Program-made: the position numbers and the translations under genes
Assembly: GCA_963733395.1 (NCBI GenBank)
Contig: CAVTCZ010000019.1
Coordinates: forward strand, 496,001 to 560,000
Source of the DNA: JADKAV01 sp963733395
GTDB taxonomy: Bacteria > Actinomycetota > Actinomycetes > S36-B12 > UBA10799
Length of the DNA: 64,000 nucleotides
Reading direction: 5' to 3'
The notes under the pieces: generated by a model
What the model was told of the DNA's origin: nothing
Database searches by the model: none
The model's input: only the letters and a program-made list of their open reading frames with translations
Shown: positions 42,991 to 51,761 of the stretch, one piece after another
How positions within the stretch are numbered: the stretch's first letter is position 1
How the letters are laid out: the number at the start of each line of letters is the position of its first letter

Positions 42991-44310
42991 GTGGATGTGA
43001 AACGGGGGAGCGTTCGGACTGCCGGCCAGATCGTCATCCTGGGCGTGGATGACATGGTCCTGCCCGAGGCCATCACAGCGCCGCCCGGGGACGTCCTGCT
43101 GCAGGCCGACGGCCCCGCACACTGGCTGGCGGTCGGGCTGCAGCCGAAGGATTGGGCCGCCTTCGGGGCGGCCGTGGTGCGCAGGGTCCCTGCCGGCAAT
43201 GTGCGTTTCCGGACTGTGCCCGGGGCCCAGCAACTGCGTGCGTTCGTCCGCGGCTGGCGGCTCGGGGGCTTCCGCCAGGGGGTCGCCGTCAAGGACCGGC
43301 GGGTTCTGGTCCTGCCCCCCGAGGCCCCCGACATCGACGCCATCCTGGCGCAGACCGACGCGACGCTGGCCGCGCGGGTACTGGTCAACACACCGTCCAA
43401 CACGAAGAACCCCGCCTGGATGGTCCAACAGGCTCGTGTGGTCGCCCGCCGCACCGGCGCGGACATCGAAGTGCTCGGACCGCGGGCCCTGCGTGCCGGC
43501 GGCTTCGGGGGAGTGCTGGCTGTCGGGGCCGGTTCCAGCTCACCGCCGCGGGTCGCGATTCTGCACAGACCTGGCAACGGCCCCCGGGTCGCGCTGGTGG
43601 GCAAGGGGATCACCTTCGACTCCGGCGGCCTCTCGCTCAAACCCCGCGACGCGATGATGCTCATGAAGTCGGACATGGCCGGCGCGGCCGCCGTGCTATC
43701 GGCCCTGCCGTTGGCTCCTGCCGGTCTCGACGTGACCGTCCTGCTCGGATTCGCCGAGAACGCCATCGGGGCCGGCTCGTACCGTCCCGGCGACGTCATC
43801 ACGCACGTGGACGGACGGACCTCCGAGGTGCGCAACACCGATGCCGAAGGGCGGCTGGTGCTCGCGGACCTGCTTGCCCACGCCAGGCTGCATCTGGCCC
43901 CGGACGTGATGGTCGACCTCGCGACGCTGACCGGCGCCGCCACCCTGGCCCTGTCGCGGGAGATGGGTGCCCTGTACGCCACGACCGACCGACTGCTGCG
44001 TTCGCTGCGTGCGGCCGGGTCGGCGGCCGGGGAGGGGTTGTGGCCGATGCCCCTGGTCGAGTCGTACCGGTCCGCGCTGCGCTCGGACATCGCCGATCAG
44101 TGCCATATCCCTGTCGATCCGACGGTCGGGGCCGGCTCGATCACGGCCGCCCTGTTCCTGCAGCCCTTCGCCGGGGACGTGCCCTGGGCCCATCTGGACA
44201 TCGCCGGACCTGCGCGAGCCACGGCGAGCGCAGGTCTGCGAACGGTGGGCGGTACCGGCTTCGGCGCTGCTCTGCTGGGAGCGTGGATGGCCGCCGGGGC
44301 CCGGTTCTGA
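42991..44310 (+). CDS. pepA: Leucyl aminopeptidase (M17 family)
   Basis: Protein of 439 residues, shorter than the usual 480-500 because the N-terminal domain is reduced. The metal-binding and catalytic set is complete: VGKGITFDSGGLSLKP (Lys, Asp), MKSDMAGAAAVLSAL (Asp) and RNTDAEGRLVLADLL (Asp, Glu, Arg). It is a cytoplasmic two-zinc aminopeptidase for peptide turnover. The C-terminal IADQCHIPVDPTVGAGS and GPARAT region is also typical. The leaderless -10 fixes GTG 42991. It converges with the O-methyltransferase gene. Confidence 0.94.
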   Translation: MDVKRGSVRTAGQIVILGVDDMVLPEAITAPPGDVLLQADGPAHWLAVGLQPKDWAAFGAAVVRRVPAGNVRFRTVPGAQQLRAFVRGWRLGGFRQGVAVKDRRVLVLPPEAPDIDAILAQTDATLAARVLVNTPSNTKNPAWMVQQARVVARRTGADIEVLGPRALRAGGFGGVLAVGAGSSSPPRVAILHRPGNGPRVALVGKGITFDSGGLSLKPRDAMMLMKSDMAGAAAVLSALPLAPAGLDVTVLLGFAENAIGAGSYRPGDVITHVDGRTSEVRNTDAEGRLVLADLLAHARLHLAPDVMVDLATLTGAATLALSREMGALYATTDRLLRSLRAAGSAAGEGLWPMPLVESYRSALRSDIADQCHIPVDPTVGAGSITAALFLQPFAGDVPWAHLDIAGPARATASAGLRTVGGTGFGAALLGAWMAAGARF

Positions 44311-44322
44311 CGGGTCTGCCGC

Positions 44323-44940
44323 TCAGGGGTGCAGGACGGCGACCAGCACGCCGTCTGCCAGGGGCAGCAACGTCGTCAGCCAGCGCTCGTCGCTCTGCAT
44401 CGCTTCGGTGAACTGCCGCACCGACAACTGCTCGGGTTCGCGGCGAGCCGGATCGGCGGCATCGGCGACGTCGAGGAATACGGCGATGCCGCCGGGCCGC
44501 AGCAGCCGGGCCGCCTGCTCGGTGAAGGCGCCGTGGTCCGCGGGCTTCCCGGCTGAGAGGAACAGATCGTAGTGGCCGTCGGTCAGTCTGCTGAGCACCT
44601 CGTGCGGGTCTGCGGCGATCAGCCGCGTGCGCGCGTGCGGGATCTCGGCGGCCACAAAGGCCTCCTTCGCGACCCGCAGGCGCTCCGGGTCCGGTTCCAC
44701 AGAGGTGAGCACACCGTCGTCTGCCATGCCCTCGAACAGTGCCAGGCCGGTGGCGCCGCTGTGCGAGCCCACCTCCACAGCGGCGTGCGCGTCGGTGAGG
44801 GCCGCGCACAGCGAGAGCAGGCGTAGCACGCTGGCGGCGATGTCGCGGGGGGTGTTTTCGGCTCCCGAAAGCGCAGTGTTCCAGTTCTCGCAGAAGGCCG
44901 ACAGATCCTTCGGGGTCACGGCGGAGGAGGTGGCGTCCAT
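44323..44940 (-). CDS. O-methyltransferase (class I SAM-dependent)
   Basis: Protein of 205 residues. The SAM-binding motif AAVEVGSHSGATGLALFEGM, VEPDPERLRVAKEAFVA, then YDLFLSAGKPADHGAFTEQA and LLRPGGIAVFLDVAD match the CCoAMT-like O-methyltransferase family next to htrA/tatB in mycobacteria (Rv1220c). Its methyl acceptor is unknown. The ATG at 44940 is seven bases after TACTGT. It is divergent to htrA; in Mycobacterium sigE and its anti-sigma gene sit between these two, but here they do not. Confidence 0.88.
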   Translation of the reverse strand: MDATSSAVTPKDLSAFCENWNTALSGAENTPRDIAASVLRLLSLCAALTDAHAAVEVGSHSGATGLALFEGMADDGVLTSVEPDPERLRVAKEAFVAAEIPHARTRLIAADPHEVLSRLTDGHYDLFLSAGKPADHGAFTEQAARLLRPGGIAVFLDVADAADPARREPEQLSVRQFTEAMQSDERWLTTLLPLADGVLVAVLHP

Positions 44941-44947
44941 GGGTTCG

Positions 44948-44953
44948 ACAGTA
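44948..44953 (-). promoter_or_regulatory. -10 element of leaderless O-methyltransferase gene
   Basis: TACTGT on the minus strand, seven bases before the ATG at 44940. Confidence 0.6.
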
Positions 44954-45103
44954 CCGGCAGCCCGCCTCCCGCCGGGCGCCCACCACGGCATTCGCGGCCG
45001 ATTACACGTCTTTGACAATGTCCGAACGCCCAACCACTGGTTACCTCCGCACCGGGTGGCGATGCTGGTACCAGTAGGGGTGTAGCACAAGGAGAGGGTT
45101 ACC

Positions 45104-46548
45104 GTGAGTTCTGTCGTGGACCATGAGGAGTCGCAGATGTCGCAGGATGACGTGCCGGGCGGGTCGGTACCGCCGCCTGACCCCGAGTCGTCGCAGCAGC
45201 CGGTCGACTCCGGCGCGCCTGCCGACCCGCGTGACCGTACCCCGACCAGGCAGCCACCCAGGCCCCGTACACCTGGCCGGCGCCGGACTACAGCACGCAG
45301 GTGCTCGACCCGGATGCCAACCCGGCCTACGGTCAGGCGCAGCAGACCACCGCGTACCCGGGCTACCAGTACCCGCAGCCCGAACAGCCACCGCAGCAGC
45401 CGGCCGACCAATGGCCGGCGACCGGCGCGGACGGCTACCTTCCGCCGCCGCCCGGGGTGACCCCGCAGACAGCGCTCCCCGCGCCCAAGTCCGGAGGTGC
45501 TGGCAAGTACATCGCCATCGCCGCCCTGACCGGCCTGCTGGCCGGCGTCGGCGGCGGCGCCCTCGGCTACCAGCTCGCCGAGGGGTCCAGTCCGTCATCG
45601 ACGGTCACGGTCAACTCCCCGAGCAACCCGGAGGCGCTGTCGCCGCGGGCCGACGGTTCCGTTGCCGCGATCGCTGAAGCGGTCCTGCCCAGCGTGGTGT
45701 CACTCTCGGTTTCCGGCAACGGTGAGTCCGGTACCGGATCCGGGTTCGTGGTCACCGAGGACGGCTACATCCTCACCAACAACCATGTGATCGAGGCAGC
45801 CGCCGACAGCGGCAGCATCGAGGTGGTCCTCAAGGACGGCAGCCGGTTCGACGGAACCCTGGTCGGCCGCAACGCTGACTACGACCTCGCGGTGGTGAAG
45901 ATCGACAAGACCGGCCTCACGCCGGTGTCGATCGGCGACTCGGGTGCCGTGACGGTCGGCGACCAGGTGATCGCCATCGGTTCCCCGCTCGGTCTCGAGG
46001 GCACCGTGACCACCGGCATCGTGAGCGCACTCGACCGCCCGGTGACCGCCGGTGGTTCCGCCGGTGGTGAAACCTCGTTCATCAACGCGATCCAGACCGA
46101 CGCCGCGATCAACCCGGGCAACTCCGGTGGGCCACTGGTCAACGCGGAGGGCCAGGTGATCGGCGTCAACTCCGCCATCGCCTCGCTCGGATCGAGCGCC
46201 GGCGGTCAGTCCGGCAGCATCGGGCTCGGGTTCGCCATCCCGATGAACACGGCCAACCGGATCGCGCGGGAGATCATCGACACAGGGACCTCGGCGACCC
46301 CGATCATCGGCGCCGAGATCGACTTCAACTACTCGGGGCAGGGTGCGCGGGTGCAGACCGTCACCCCGGACGGGCCGGCGGCCAATGCCGGACTGGCCGA
46401 CGGTGATGTCATCGTCGCGGTCAACGGGCAGCGGGTGGATGACGCGGTGGCCCTGATCACCGACATCCGGAAGAACGCCCCTGGCGACGAGATCACCCTG
46501 ACGTTGGAGAGCGGCAAGGAGATCAAGGTCACGCTCGGCCAACGCTGA
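45104..46548 (+). CDS. htrA: HtrA/DegP-like membrane serine protease with PDZ domain, frame broken near 45243
   Basis: About 480 residues. A Gln/Pro/Tyr-rich cytoplasmic tail is followed by a membrane helix (YIAIAALTGLLAGVGGGALG). The trypsin-like domain has DGYILTNNHVI (His), ADYDLAVVKIDK (Asp) and NPGNSGGPLVNAEG (Ser), and the PDZ domain ends AGLADGDVIVAVNGQRVDD. The catalytic triad is complete. One indel near 45243 separates the first 46 codons from the rest. GTG 45104 has AAGGAGAGG upstream. It should handle misfolded exported proteins. The order O-methyltransferase, htrA, tatB is the actinobacterial pattern. Confidence 0.9.
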
Positions 46549-46550
46549 CG

Positions 46551-46556
46551 TACCCT
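46551..46556 (+). promoter_or_regulatory. -10 element of leaderless tatB gene
   Basis: TACCCT six bases before the GTG at 46563, starting right after the htrA stop. Confidence 0.6.
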
Positions 46557-46562
46557 GTAGAG

Positions 46563-46871
46563 GTGTTCGACATCGGCCTGGGCGAGGTACTGGTCCTGGG
46601 ACTGCTCGCCCTGCTGGTGTTCGGGCCGGATCGACTGCCCGGTGCCGCCGCCAGCGCCGGCCGGTTCGTCAACAAGACCCGGCAGACCCTCACGGAGGCA
46701 CGCTCGCACATCTCGGACTCGGCGGACCTCAGTTCTGTGGGTCAGGACCTGCAGTCCCTCGCCGACCTGCACCCGAAGCGGATGCTGTCGTCGCTGACCG
46801 ACCCGGTCGAGGCGCCCAAGGCCAAACCGGTAGCCCCCGCATCGTCGCCGATCGACCCGAACGCCACCTGA
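46563..46871 (+). CDS. tatB: Sec-independent protein translocase subunit TatB
   Basis: Protein of 102 residues. The N-terminal helix MFDIGLGEVLVLGLLALLVF is followed by GPDRLPGAAASAGRFVNKTR, the TatB FGPxRLP hinge with an amphipathic helix, and a variable Pro-rich tail. TatB binds substrate with TatC; no tatC is in this window. It sits just after htrA, the usual actinobacterial place for TatB instead of TatA. Leaderless promoter at 46551. Confidence 0.92.
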   Translation: MFDIGLGEVLVLGLLALLVFGPDRLPGAAASAGRFVNKTRQTLTEARSHISDSADLSSVGQDLQSLADLHPKRMLSSLTDPVEAPKAKPVAPASSPIDPNAT

Positions 46872-46895
46872 CGTCACCCGTCGGGGATGCCCGTC

Positions 46896-47013
46896 GAGTG
46901 TTGCGCGGTTGTCGTGCCGCGAGTGCGAGTGTTGCACGGTTGCTGGTTTCCGGGGCTCGAAACCAGCAACCGCGCAACACTCGCGGCGGGTCACCAGCAA
47001 CCGCGCAACACTC
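46896..47013. repeat. Nested giant hairpin in convergent tatB/mrp spacer
   Basis: Inner arms of 26 bases (46925-46950 and 46959-46984) begin GCGAGTGTTGCACGGTTGCT and pair with a single mismatch around an 8-base loop. Outer arms GAGTGTTGCGCGGTTG and CAACCGCGCAACACTC (46896-46911 and 46998-47013) pair perfectly. The same 16-base unit therefore occurs four times, two in each orientation. No gene lies here. Confidence 0.85.
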
Positions 47014-47099
47014 GGGCCACGACCCGTCGGGAACGAGGGGAGCGGTGGCGTGCGGCCCCGCCCACATCCGAAGCCCGGCGTCGTCCCGGCCGGCGACCC

Positions 47100-48230
47100 T
47101 CAGGAACGTACCGGTGAGATCCCGAGATTCAGACCGGCCAGCCCGCGCGGCTTGGCGGCGAAGCCCTCGGCGATCTGCACGATGGCCTGCGCCGCCGGAG
47201 CGTCCGGGGCATCCAGCACCAGTGGCCGGCCGTTGTCTCCGCCTTCGCGCAGCCGGACGTCGAACGGGATCTTGCCGAGCAGCGGCACGTCGGAGCCCAG
47301 AGATGCGCTGAGTTGCTTCGAGACGATCTCGCCGCCGCCGGAGCCGAAGAGGTCGGTCGGCTCGCCGCAGTGGGGGCAGGGGAAGGCGCTCATGTTCTCC
47401 ACGACACCCATGACCCGCTGATTGGTGTACTCGCTGAGCATCCCGGCGCGGACGGCCACCTCCGCGGCTGCCACCTGCGGGGTCGTGACCACGAGGATCT
47501 CCGCACGCGGCAGCAACTGGGCTACCGAGATGGCGACGTCCCCGGTGCCCGGTGGCAGGTCGAGCAGCAGCCAGTCCAGGTCGCCCCAGTAGACGTCGGT
47601 CAGGAACTGGTTGAGAGCCCGGTGCAGCATCGGCCCGCGGAAAGCCACAGCCTGGCTGCTGCCGCCGGACTTGAACGGCAGCACCGAGATGGTGGCGACC
47701 CCGTACACCTGTGGCGGCATCAGCATGCCCTCCACCACGGTCGGCGGGGTGGTCACGCCGAGCAGGCGCGGGATCGAGTGGCCGTAGATGTCGGCGTCGA
47801 TGAGGCCCACCTTGTTGCCCATGGCTGCCAGTTGCACGGCCAGGTTGGCCGTCACCGAACTCTTGCCCACGCCGCCCTTGCCCGAGGCCACGGCGATGAT
47901 CTTCGTCAGGTTGCCGGGCCGGTCGAACGGGTTCTCCTTCTGCGGGCCCTGCAGCATCTCGCGCAGGCCCTTGCGCTGCTCCTCGCTCATCACGTCGAAG
48001 GCGAGTTCGACCCGGCTGACCCCGGGGACCGCGGCCACCGCCTGCTGCACCCGTTCGGAGATCGTGTTCTGCATGGGGCATGCCGCGATCGTCAGATAGA
48101 CCTCGAGGTGAACTACACCGTCAGGGTCCACGGTCACGGACTTGACCATTCCGAGGTCGGTGATCGGACGGCGGATCTCCGGGTCCTCGACCGTGGCGAG
48201 TGCAGCCATGATTGCGTCGGTGGCGGGCAT
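47100..48230 (-). CDS. mrp: Mrp/NBP35-type iron-sulfur carrier ATPase
   Basis: Protein of 376 residues. An N-terminal MIP18/DUF59 domain (about 1-90, PATDAIMAALATVEDPEIRR) is fused to a ParA-like ATPase with deviant Walker A ASGKGGVGKSSVTANLA, DADIYGHSIPRLLG and the CxxC in FPCPHCGEP that binds a bridging cluster. It assembles or carries Fe-S clusters to target proteins in the cytoplasm. The ATG is six bases after TACCAT, a clear leaderless promoter. It converges with tatB over the hairpin region. Confidence 0.94.
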   Translation of the reverse strand: MPATDAIMAALATVEDPEIRRPITDLGMVKSVTVDPDGVVHLEVYLTIAACPMQNTISERVQQAVAAVPGVSRVELAFDVMSEEQRKGLREMLQGPQKENPFDRPGNLTKIIAVASGKGGVGKSSVTANLAVQLAAMGNKVGLIDADIYGHSIPRLLGVTTPPTVVEGMLMPPQVYGVATISVLPFKSGGSSQAVAFRGPMLHRALNQFLTDVYWGDLDWLLLDLPPGTGDVAISVAQLLPRAEILVVTTPQVAAAEVAVRAGMLSEYTNQRVMGVVENMSAFPCPHCGEPTDLFGSGGGEIVSKQLSASLGSDVPLLGKIPFDVRLREGGDNGRPLVLDAPDAPAAQAIVQIAEGFAAKPRGLAGLNLGISPVRS

Positions 48231-48236
48231 GGCTCA

Positions 48237-48242
48237 ATGGTA
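48237..48242 (-). promoter_or_regulatory. -10 element of leaderless mrp gene
   Basis: TACCAT on the minus strand, six bases before the ATG at 48230. Confidence 0.65.
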
Positions 48243-48292
48243 CGTGGCGGCCCGGGTCTGGCTTCGGGGCGCAGTGCCGGTCACCGTGCGAC

Positions 48293-48757
48293 TCAGGCCT
48301 CGTCCTCGAGTTCGTCCATGAGTGCCCGCAACTCCCGGCGCAGGTAGTCCCGGGTGACGACCTCGCCGAGGCCGATGCGCAGTGCGGCGATCTCCCTGGC
48401 GAGGTACTCGGTGTCTGCGATCAGCCGCTCGGTGCGCTCCCGGTCCTCCTTGATCTGGACCCGGTCACGGTCGTCCTGCCGGTTCTGCGCGAGCAGGATC
48501 AGGGGTGCGGCGTACGACGCCTGCAGGCTCAACAAGAGAGTGAGGAAGATGAAGGGGTAGGGGTCGGCCGGATCGATGGCGACGATGTTGAAGACGACCC
48601 AGGCCAGGATCATCGCCGTCATCCAGGCGATGAACCGCCACGAGCCCAGGAAGCGGGCCACACCCTCCGACACCCGTCCGAAGGTCTCGGGGTTGTAGCT
48701 GCGCCGGATCGACGGCCGGCCCCGGGTCGGTTGGTCCAGGCCGCTGCGGTCACTCAT
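48293..48757 (-). CDS. DUF1003 membrane protein
   Basis: About 154 residues. Two membrane helices (FIAWMTAMILAWVVFNIVA and YPFIFLTLLLSLQASYAAPL) carry the family pattern PYPFIFLTLLLSLQASYAAP and LLAQNRQDDRDR. A C-terminal charged coiled coil follows. Function unknown; often next to the MgtE-N gene, as here. The start ATG 48757 overlaps the upstream gene by eight bases; a GTG at 48766 is an alternative. Third gene of the minus-strand group after mgtE. Confidence 0.85.
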   Translation of the reverse strand: MSDRSGLDQPTRGRPSIRRSYNPETFGRVSEGVARFLGSWRFIAWMTAMILAWVVFNIVAIDPADPYPFIFLTLLLSLQASYAAPLILLAQNRQDDRDRVQIKEDRERTERLIADTEYLAREIAALRIGLGEVVTRDYLRRELRALMDELEDEA

Positions 48758-49994
48758 CGGAGGCACCCGTGGACTCGCGCCAGTTGTCGCCGAGCAGGTG
48801 GTCCAGCAGGTCGTCGACCGTGACCGTGCCCAAGAGGTGGTTGTCCTGGTCCACGATCGGCACCGCCACCAGGTTGTAGGCGGCGAAGTACCGGGTCACT
48901 TGTGCCAGGGGGGTTTCGGGCGGCAAGGGTTCGAGGTCCTTGTCGACGACCCGGGAGACGAGGTCACTGGGCGGCTCGCGCAAGAGGCGTTGCCAGTGGA
49001 CCACTCCGAGGAACTTGCCGGTGGGCGTCTGCATCGGCGGGCGCACGACGTAGACCTGCGAGGCCAGCGCCGGGGAGAGGTCGGGGTTGCGGATCTGCGC
49101 CAGCGCCTCGGCGACCGTCGCGTCCGCACCCACGATCACCGGGTCCGGGCTCATCATGCCGCCGGCTGAGAACTCGTCGTAGACCAGCAAGCGGCGCAGG
49201 TCCTCGGCGTCCTCGGGTTCGACCAGGGCCAGCAGGGCCAGGGCCTGCTCCGGGGACAGGTCGCTGAGGAGGTCGACTGCGTCGTCGGGATCCATCTCCT
49301 CCAGCACGTCGGCGGCGCGTTCGGACTCCAGCGCGATCATGATCTGGACCGCGTCGTGTTCGGCCATCTCCTCGAGCACATCGGCCAGGCGCTCGTCGTC
49401 CAGCGCCCGTGCGATCTCCAGTCGCCGCTTCTCCGGCAGGTCGTGCAGGGCGCTCGCGACGTCGGCCGGGCGCATCTCCGCCAGTGTCTCCAGCATCGTC
49501 TCGGTGGCCTGGTCCGTCTCGGTCGCGCTGGGGCCGAGCAGTTCGCTCCAGGCCACCACCCGGGTCTGCCCTCGTCGGGCCAGGCCGCGGCTGGCGCTGC
49601 GCACGTAGGCCTGTGTGATCTCCCAGTCGCGGCGGGCGTTCTGCTGCATCGCCAGGTCGAGGATCTTCACGCGCTCGCCGGAACCGCGCAACTCCACACT
49701 CCGGTCGAACAACTCCCCGACCGCCAGGGTCTCGGTGGGCCGCAGTCGGAACCGGCGCAGATCCAGCACGCCGGTGGTGACGATCTGACCGACATCGACC
49801 TTCGTCACCCGGGTGATGGGCAGGAAGATCCGCCGCCGGGCACCCACTTCCACCACGAGGCCGACCAGCCGCGGAGGCAGCGAGCCGTGCCCGAGGATGA
49901 GGACGAAGTCGCGGACCTTGCCCAACTGCTCACCGTTGGGGTCGAACACCGCCGACCCTCGCAGGCGGGCGATGAAGGCACGCGTCACCGTCAC
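48750..49994 (-). CDS. PRC-barrel, MgtE N-terminal and CBS-domain protein
   Basis: Protein of 414 residues without the membrane part of a true MgtE. A PRC-barrel covers the first 110 residues (FDPNGEQLGKVRDFVLIL). The MgtE_N superhelix follows (ADVASALHDLPEKRRLEIAR, DDAVDLLSDLSPEQALALLA), then a CBS pair (MMSPDPVIVGADATVAEALA and LVAVPIVDQDNHLLGTVTVD). It could sense magnesium or nucleotides and regulate a partner. GTG 49994 is six bases after TAGCCT. Confidence 0.87.
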   Translation of the reverse strand: MTVTRAFIARLRGSAVFDPNGEQLGKVRDFVLILGHGSLPPRLVGLVVEVGARRRIFLPITRVTKVDVGQIVTTGVLDLRRFRLRPTETLAVGELFDRSVELRGSGERVKILDLAMQQNARRDWEITQAYVRSASRGLARRGQTRVVAWSELLGPSATETDQATETMLETLAEMRPADVASALHDLPEKRRLEIARALDDERLADVLEEMAEHDAVQIMIALESERAADVLEEMDPDDAVDLLSDLSPEQALALLALVEPEDAEDLRRLLVYDEFSAGGMMSPDPVIVGADATVAEALAQIRNPDLSPALASQVYVVRPPMQTPTGKFLGVVHWQRLLREPPSDLVSRVVDKDLEPLPPETPLAQVTRYFAAYNLVAVPIVDQDNHLLGTVTVDDLLDHLLGDNWRESTGASDE

Positions 49995-50000
49995 TTGCGC

Positions 50001-50006
50001 AGGCTA
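50001..50006 (-). promoter_or_regulatory. -10 element of leaderless MgtE-N gene
   Basis: TAGCCT on the minus strand, six bases before the GTG at 49994. Confidence 0.6.
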
Positions 50007-50099
50007 TCGCCCGCTGGCGGTGGGGTCACGGGCATTCGTCGGGCCCGTTGGGTAGCGTGTCGACGGTAGAGGTCCATCACAACGGAGGCGGTTGGCGCC

Positions 50100-50849
50100 A
50101 TGCGCGTGGCAATGTTCACAGCGGGAGTACTGGTCCTGGCGGCCGCTGCCGGTTGTTCGAGTTCGGACAGTGGGACGGGGGAATCCGCGTCGCCGGGGGC
50201 CTCCGCGACGGAGTCGGCCTCGCCGGCGGAGACCGGCCAACCCGCTGGGAAGCCCAACGGGGTCGAGGAGCTCGGGCCCAAGCAGATCCTCAAGCAGGCG
50301 AACGCGGCCGCCATGAGTGCCCGCAGCGTGCACATCATCGGTGAGAGCCCGCAGGCATCACTGGATCTGGTGGTCACGAAGGACTCAAGTGACGGCAAGC
50401 GCACCGCCGGAGACACCACTCTGCAGACCCGGGTGGTGGACGGAGTCATCTACATCAAGGCCGATGAGGCCTACTGGACCCAGGCCTTCAACGCGAAGAA
50501 GGCGAAGAAGATCGGGACGAAGTGGGTCGCCGGGGAGTTGAGCAACCCCAAACTCAAGTCCTTCAAGCAGACCAGCACCATGGGGCCGCTGATGCGGCAG
50601 TTCCTGCAATCCGACGACTCGGCCACTGTCGGGGAGGTCGGTGTGGCGCTGGGTCAGCCAGCCGTGCCACTGACCCAGACCGTGGGCACGCTGTGGGTGG
50701 CCACGACCGGCAAGGCCTACCCGTTGCTGCTCACCAGCGCCCCGGAGCAGACGGAGGCGAGCAAGGTCGACTTCACGCAGTGGGACAAGAAGGTCGTCAT
50801 CAAGGCGCCGGCGAAGAAGCAGACCGTCAGCCTGGCGGACCTCGCCTGA
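50100..50849 (+). CDS. Secreted lipoprotein with LolA/LprG-like beta fold
   Basis: Protein of 249 residues. A lipoprotein signal ends with lipobox AAAGCSS (lipidated Cys about residue 19) and a Ser/Ala/Pro-rich linker to about 60. The beta-rich C-terminal domain (ARSVHIIGES, DLVVTKDSSDGKRTAGDT, VVDGVIYIKADEAYW, GTLWVATTGKAYPLLLTS) resembles LppX/LprG-type lipid-binding lipoproteins. The ligand is unknown. TAGCGT at 50052 and GGAGG upstream of the ATG give a leadered start. Its stop overlaps the EamA start. Confidence 0.8.
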   Translation: MRVAMFTAGVLVLAAAAGCSSSDSGTGESASPGASATESASPAETGQPAGKPNGVEELGPKQILKQANAAAMSARSVHIIGESPQASLDLVVTKDSSDGKRTAGDTTLQTRVVDGVIYIKADEAYWTQAFNAKKAKKIGTKWVAGELSNPKLKSFKQTSTMGPLMRQFLQSDDSATVGEVGVALGQPAVPLTQTVGTLWVATTGKAYPLLLTSAPEQTEASKVDFTQWDKKVVIKAPAKKQTVSLADLA

Positions 50850-51725
50850 GCCGGTCGGGCCGCGACGCGCTGCTGCTGGTCGTCGCTGTCGGGTGTGTGA
50901 GCGCGTCCGCGCCCCTGATCGCCGCCTGCGCAGCGCCTTCGCTGGCCATTGCGATGTATCGCTGCCTGCTGGCCGCGGCGTTGACCGCCGGGTGGATGGC
51001 GGTCACCTCCCGGCGGTTGCGCCTGCCCGCCGGCCCGCTGGCGGCCGTGGGGCCCGGAGTCGCCCTGGCCGCGCACTTCGCCACCTGGATCCCGAGCTTG
51101 CGGCTGACCAGCGTGGCGCTGAGTACCGCCATGATCTCCACCCAGCCGGTGTGGTCGGCGCTGCTGGCGCGGTTCTCCGGCGTCCGGCCGGCACGCATGG
51201 TGTGGTGGGGGATCGCGGTCAGCATCGCGGGCGTGCTGCTGCTGACCGGATTCGGTGGCCATCTCGACGCGCGGTCCTGGCTGGGCATGGGGCTGGCGCT
51301 GGTGGCGGCGGTGCTGGCGGCGGTGTACGTGGCGTTCGGCGAGCGACTGCGCGCGGACACCGACCTCGGCTCCTACACGACCGTCGTGTACGGGTTCGCC
51401 GGTCTTGGCGCTGCTGGGGTTGTGCGCGGTTCTCACCGTCCCCCTGCTGGGCTACGCGCCACGGGACTGGGCGCTCATTCTGGCGATCACGCTGGTGGCG
51501 CAGATCGGCGGTCACTCGGCCATGAACGCCGTCGTGCACCGCACGTCCGCGACGGTGGTGAGCACCGCGATCCTGTTCGAGGCGCCCGGCGCGACGATTC
51601 TGGCCGCGATCTTCCTGGGCCAGTCGGTGGGGGTGTCGCTCGTGCTGGGTCTGACGGTGATGCTTATCGGCCTGGTGATCGTCGTGCGCGGATCCCAGCC
51701 GCAGAGCGCGGAGTCGGGGGTGTGA
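50846..51725 (+). CDS. EamA/DMT-family transporter, frame broken near 51400
   Basis: About 292 residues with ten hydrophobic helices: LLLVVAVGCVSASAPLIAAC, MISTQPVWSALLARFSG, VWWGIAVSIAGVLLLTGFGG, then past the frame change LALLGLCAVLTVPLLGYAP, SATVVSTAILFEAPGATIL and GVSLVLGLTVMLIGLVIVV. The substrate is unknown. The break near 51400 fits one extra G. No ATG or GTG lies before the first helix. A CTG at 50846 overlaps the lipoprotein stop as CTGA, like other 4-base overlaps here, and is the tentative start. Confidence 0.72.
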
Positions 51726-51749
51726 AAACCCGGCGTCCGGGTGGGCGGA

Positions 51750-51755
51750 TATCGT
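51750..51755 (+). promoter_or_regulatory. -10 element of leaderless CoA-ester lyase gene
   Basis: TATCGT six bases before the ATG at 51762. Confidence 0.6.
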
Positions 51756-51761
51756 CGGAGT

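Noticed and set aside
41721..44090. A 789-codon open frame on the minus strand
   Set aside because: It is antisense to the SRPBCC, DUF3117 and aminopeptidase genes, has no family likeness and no start signals.
45012..45047. TTGACA as a promoter -35 for htrA
   Set aside because: No TANNNT lies 16-19 bases downstream, so I do not call the promoter.
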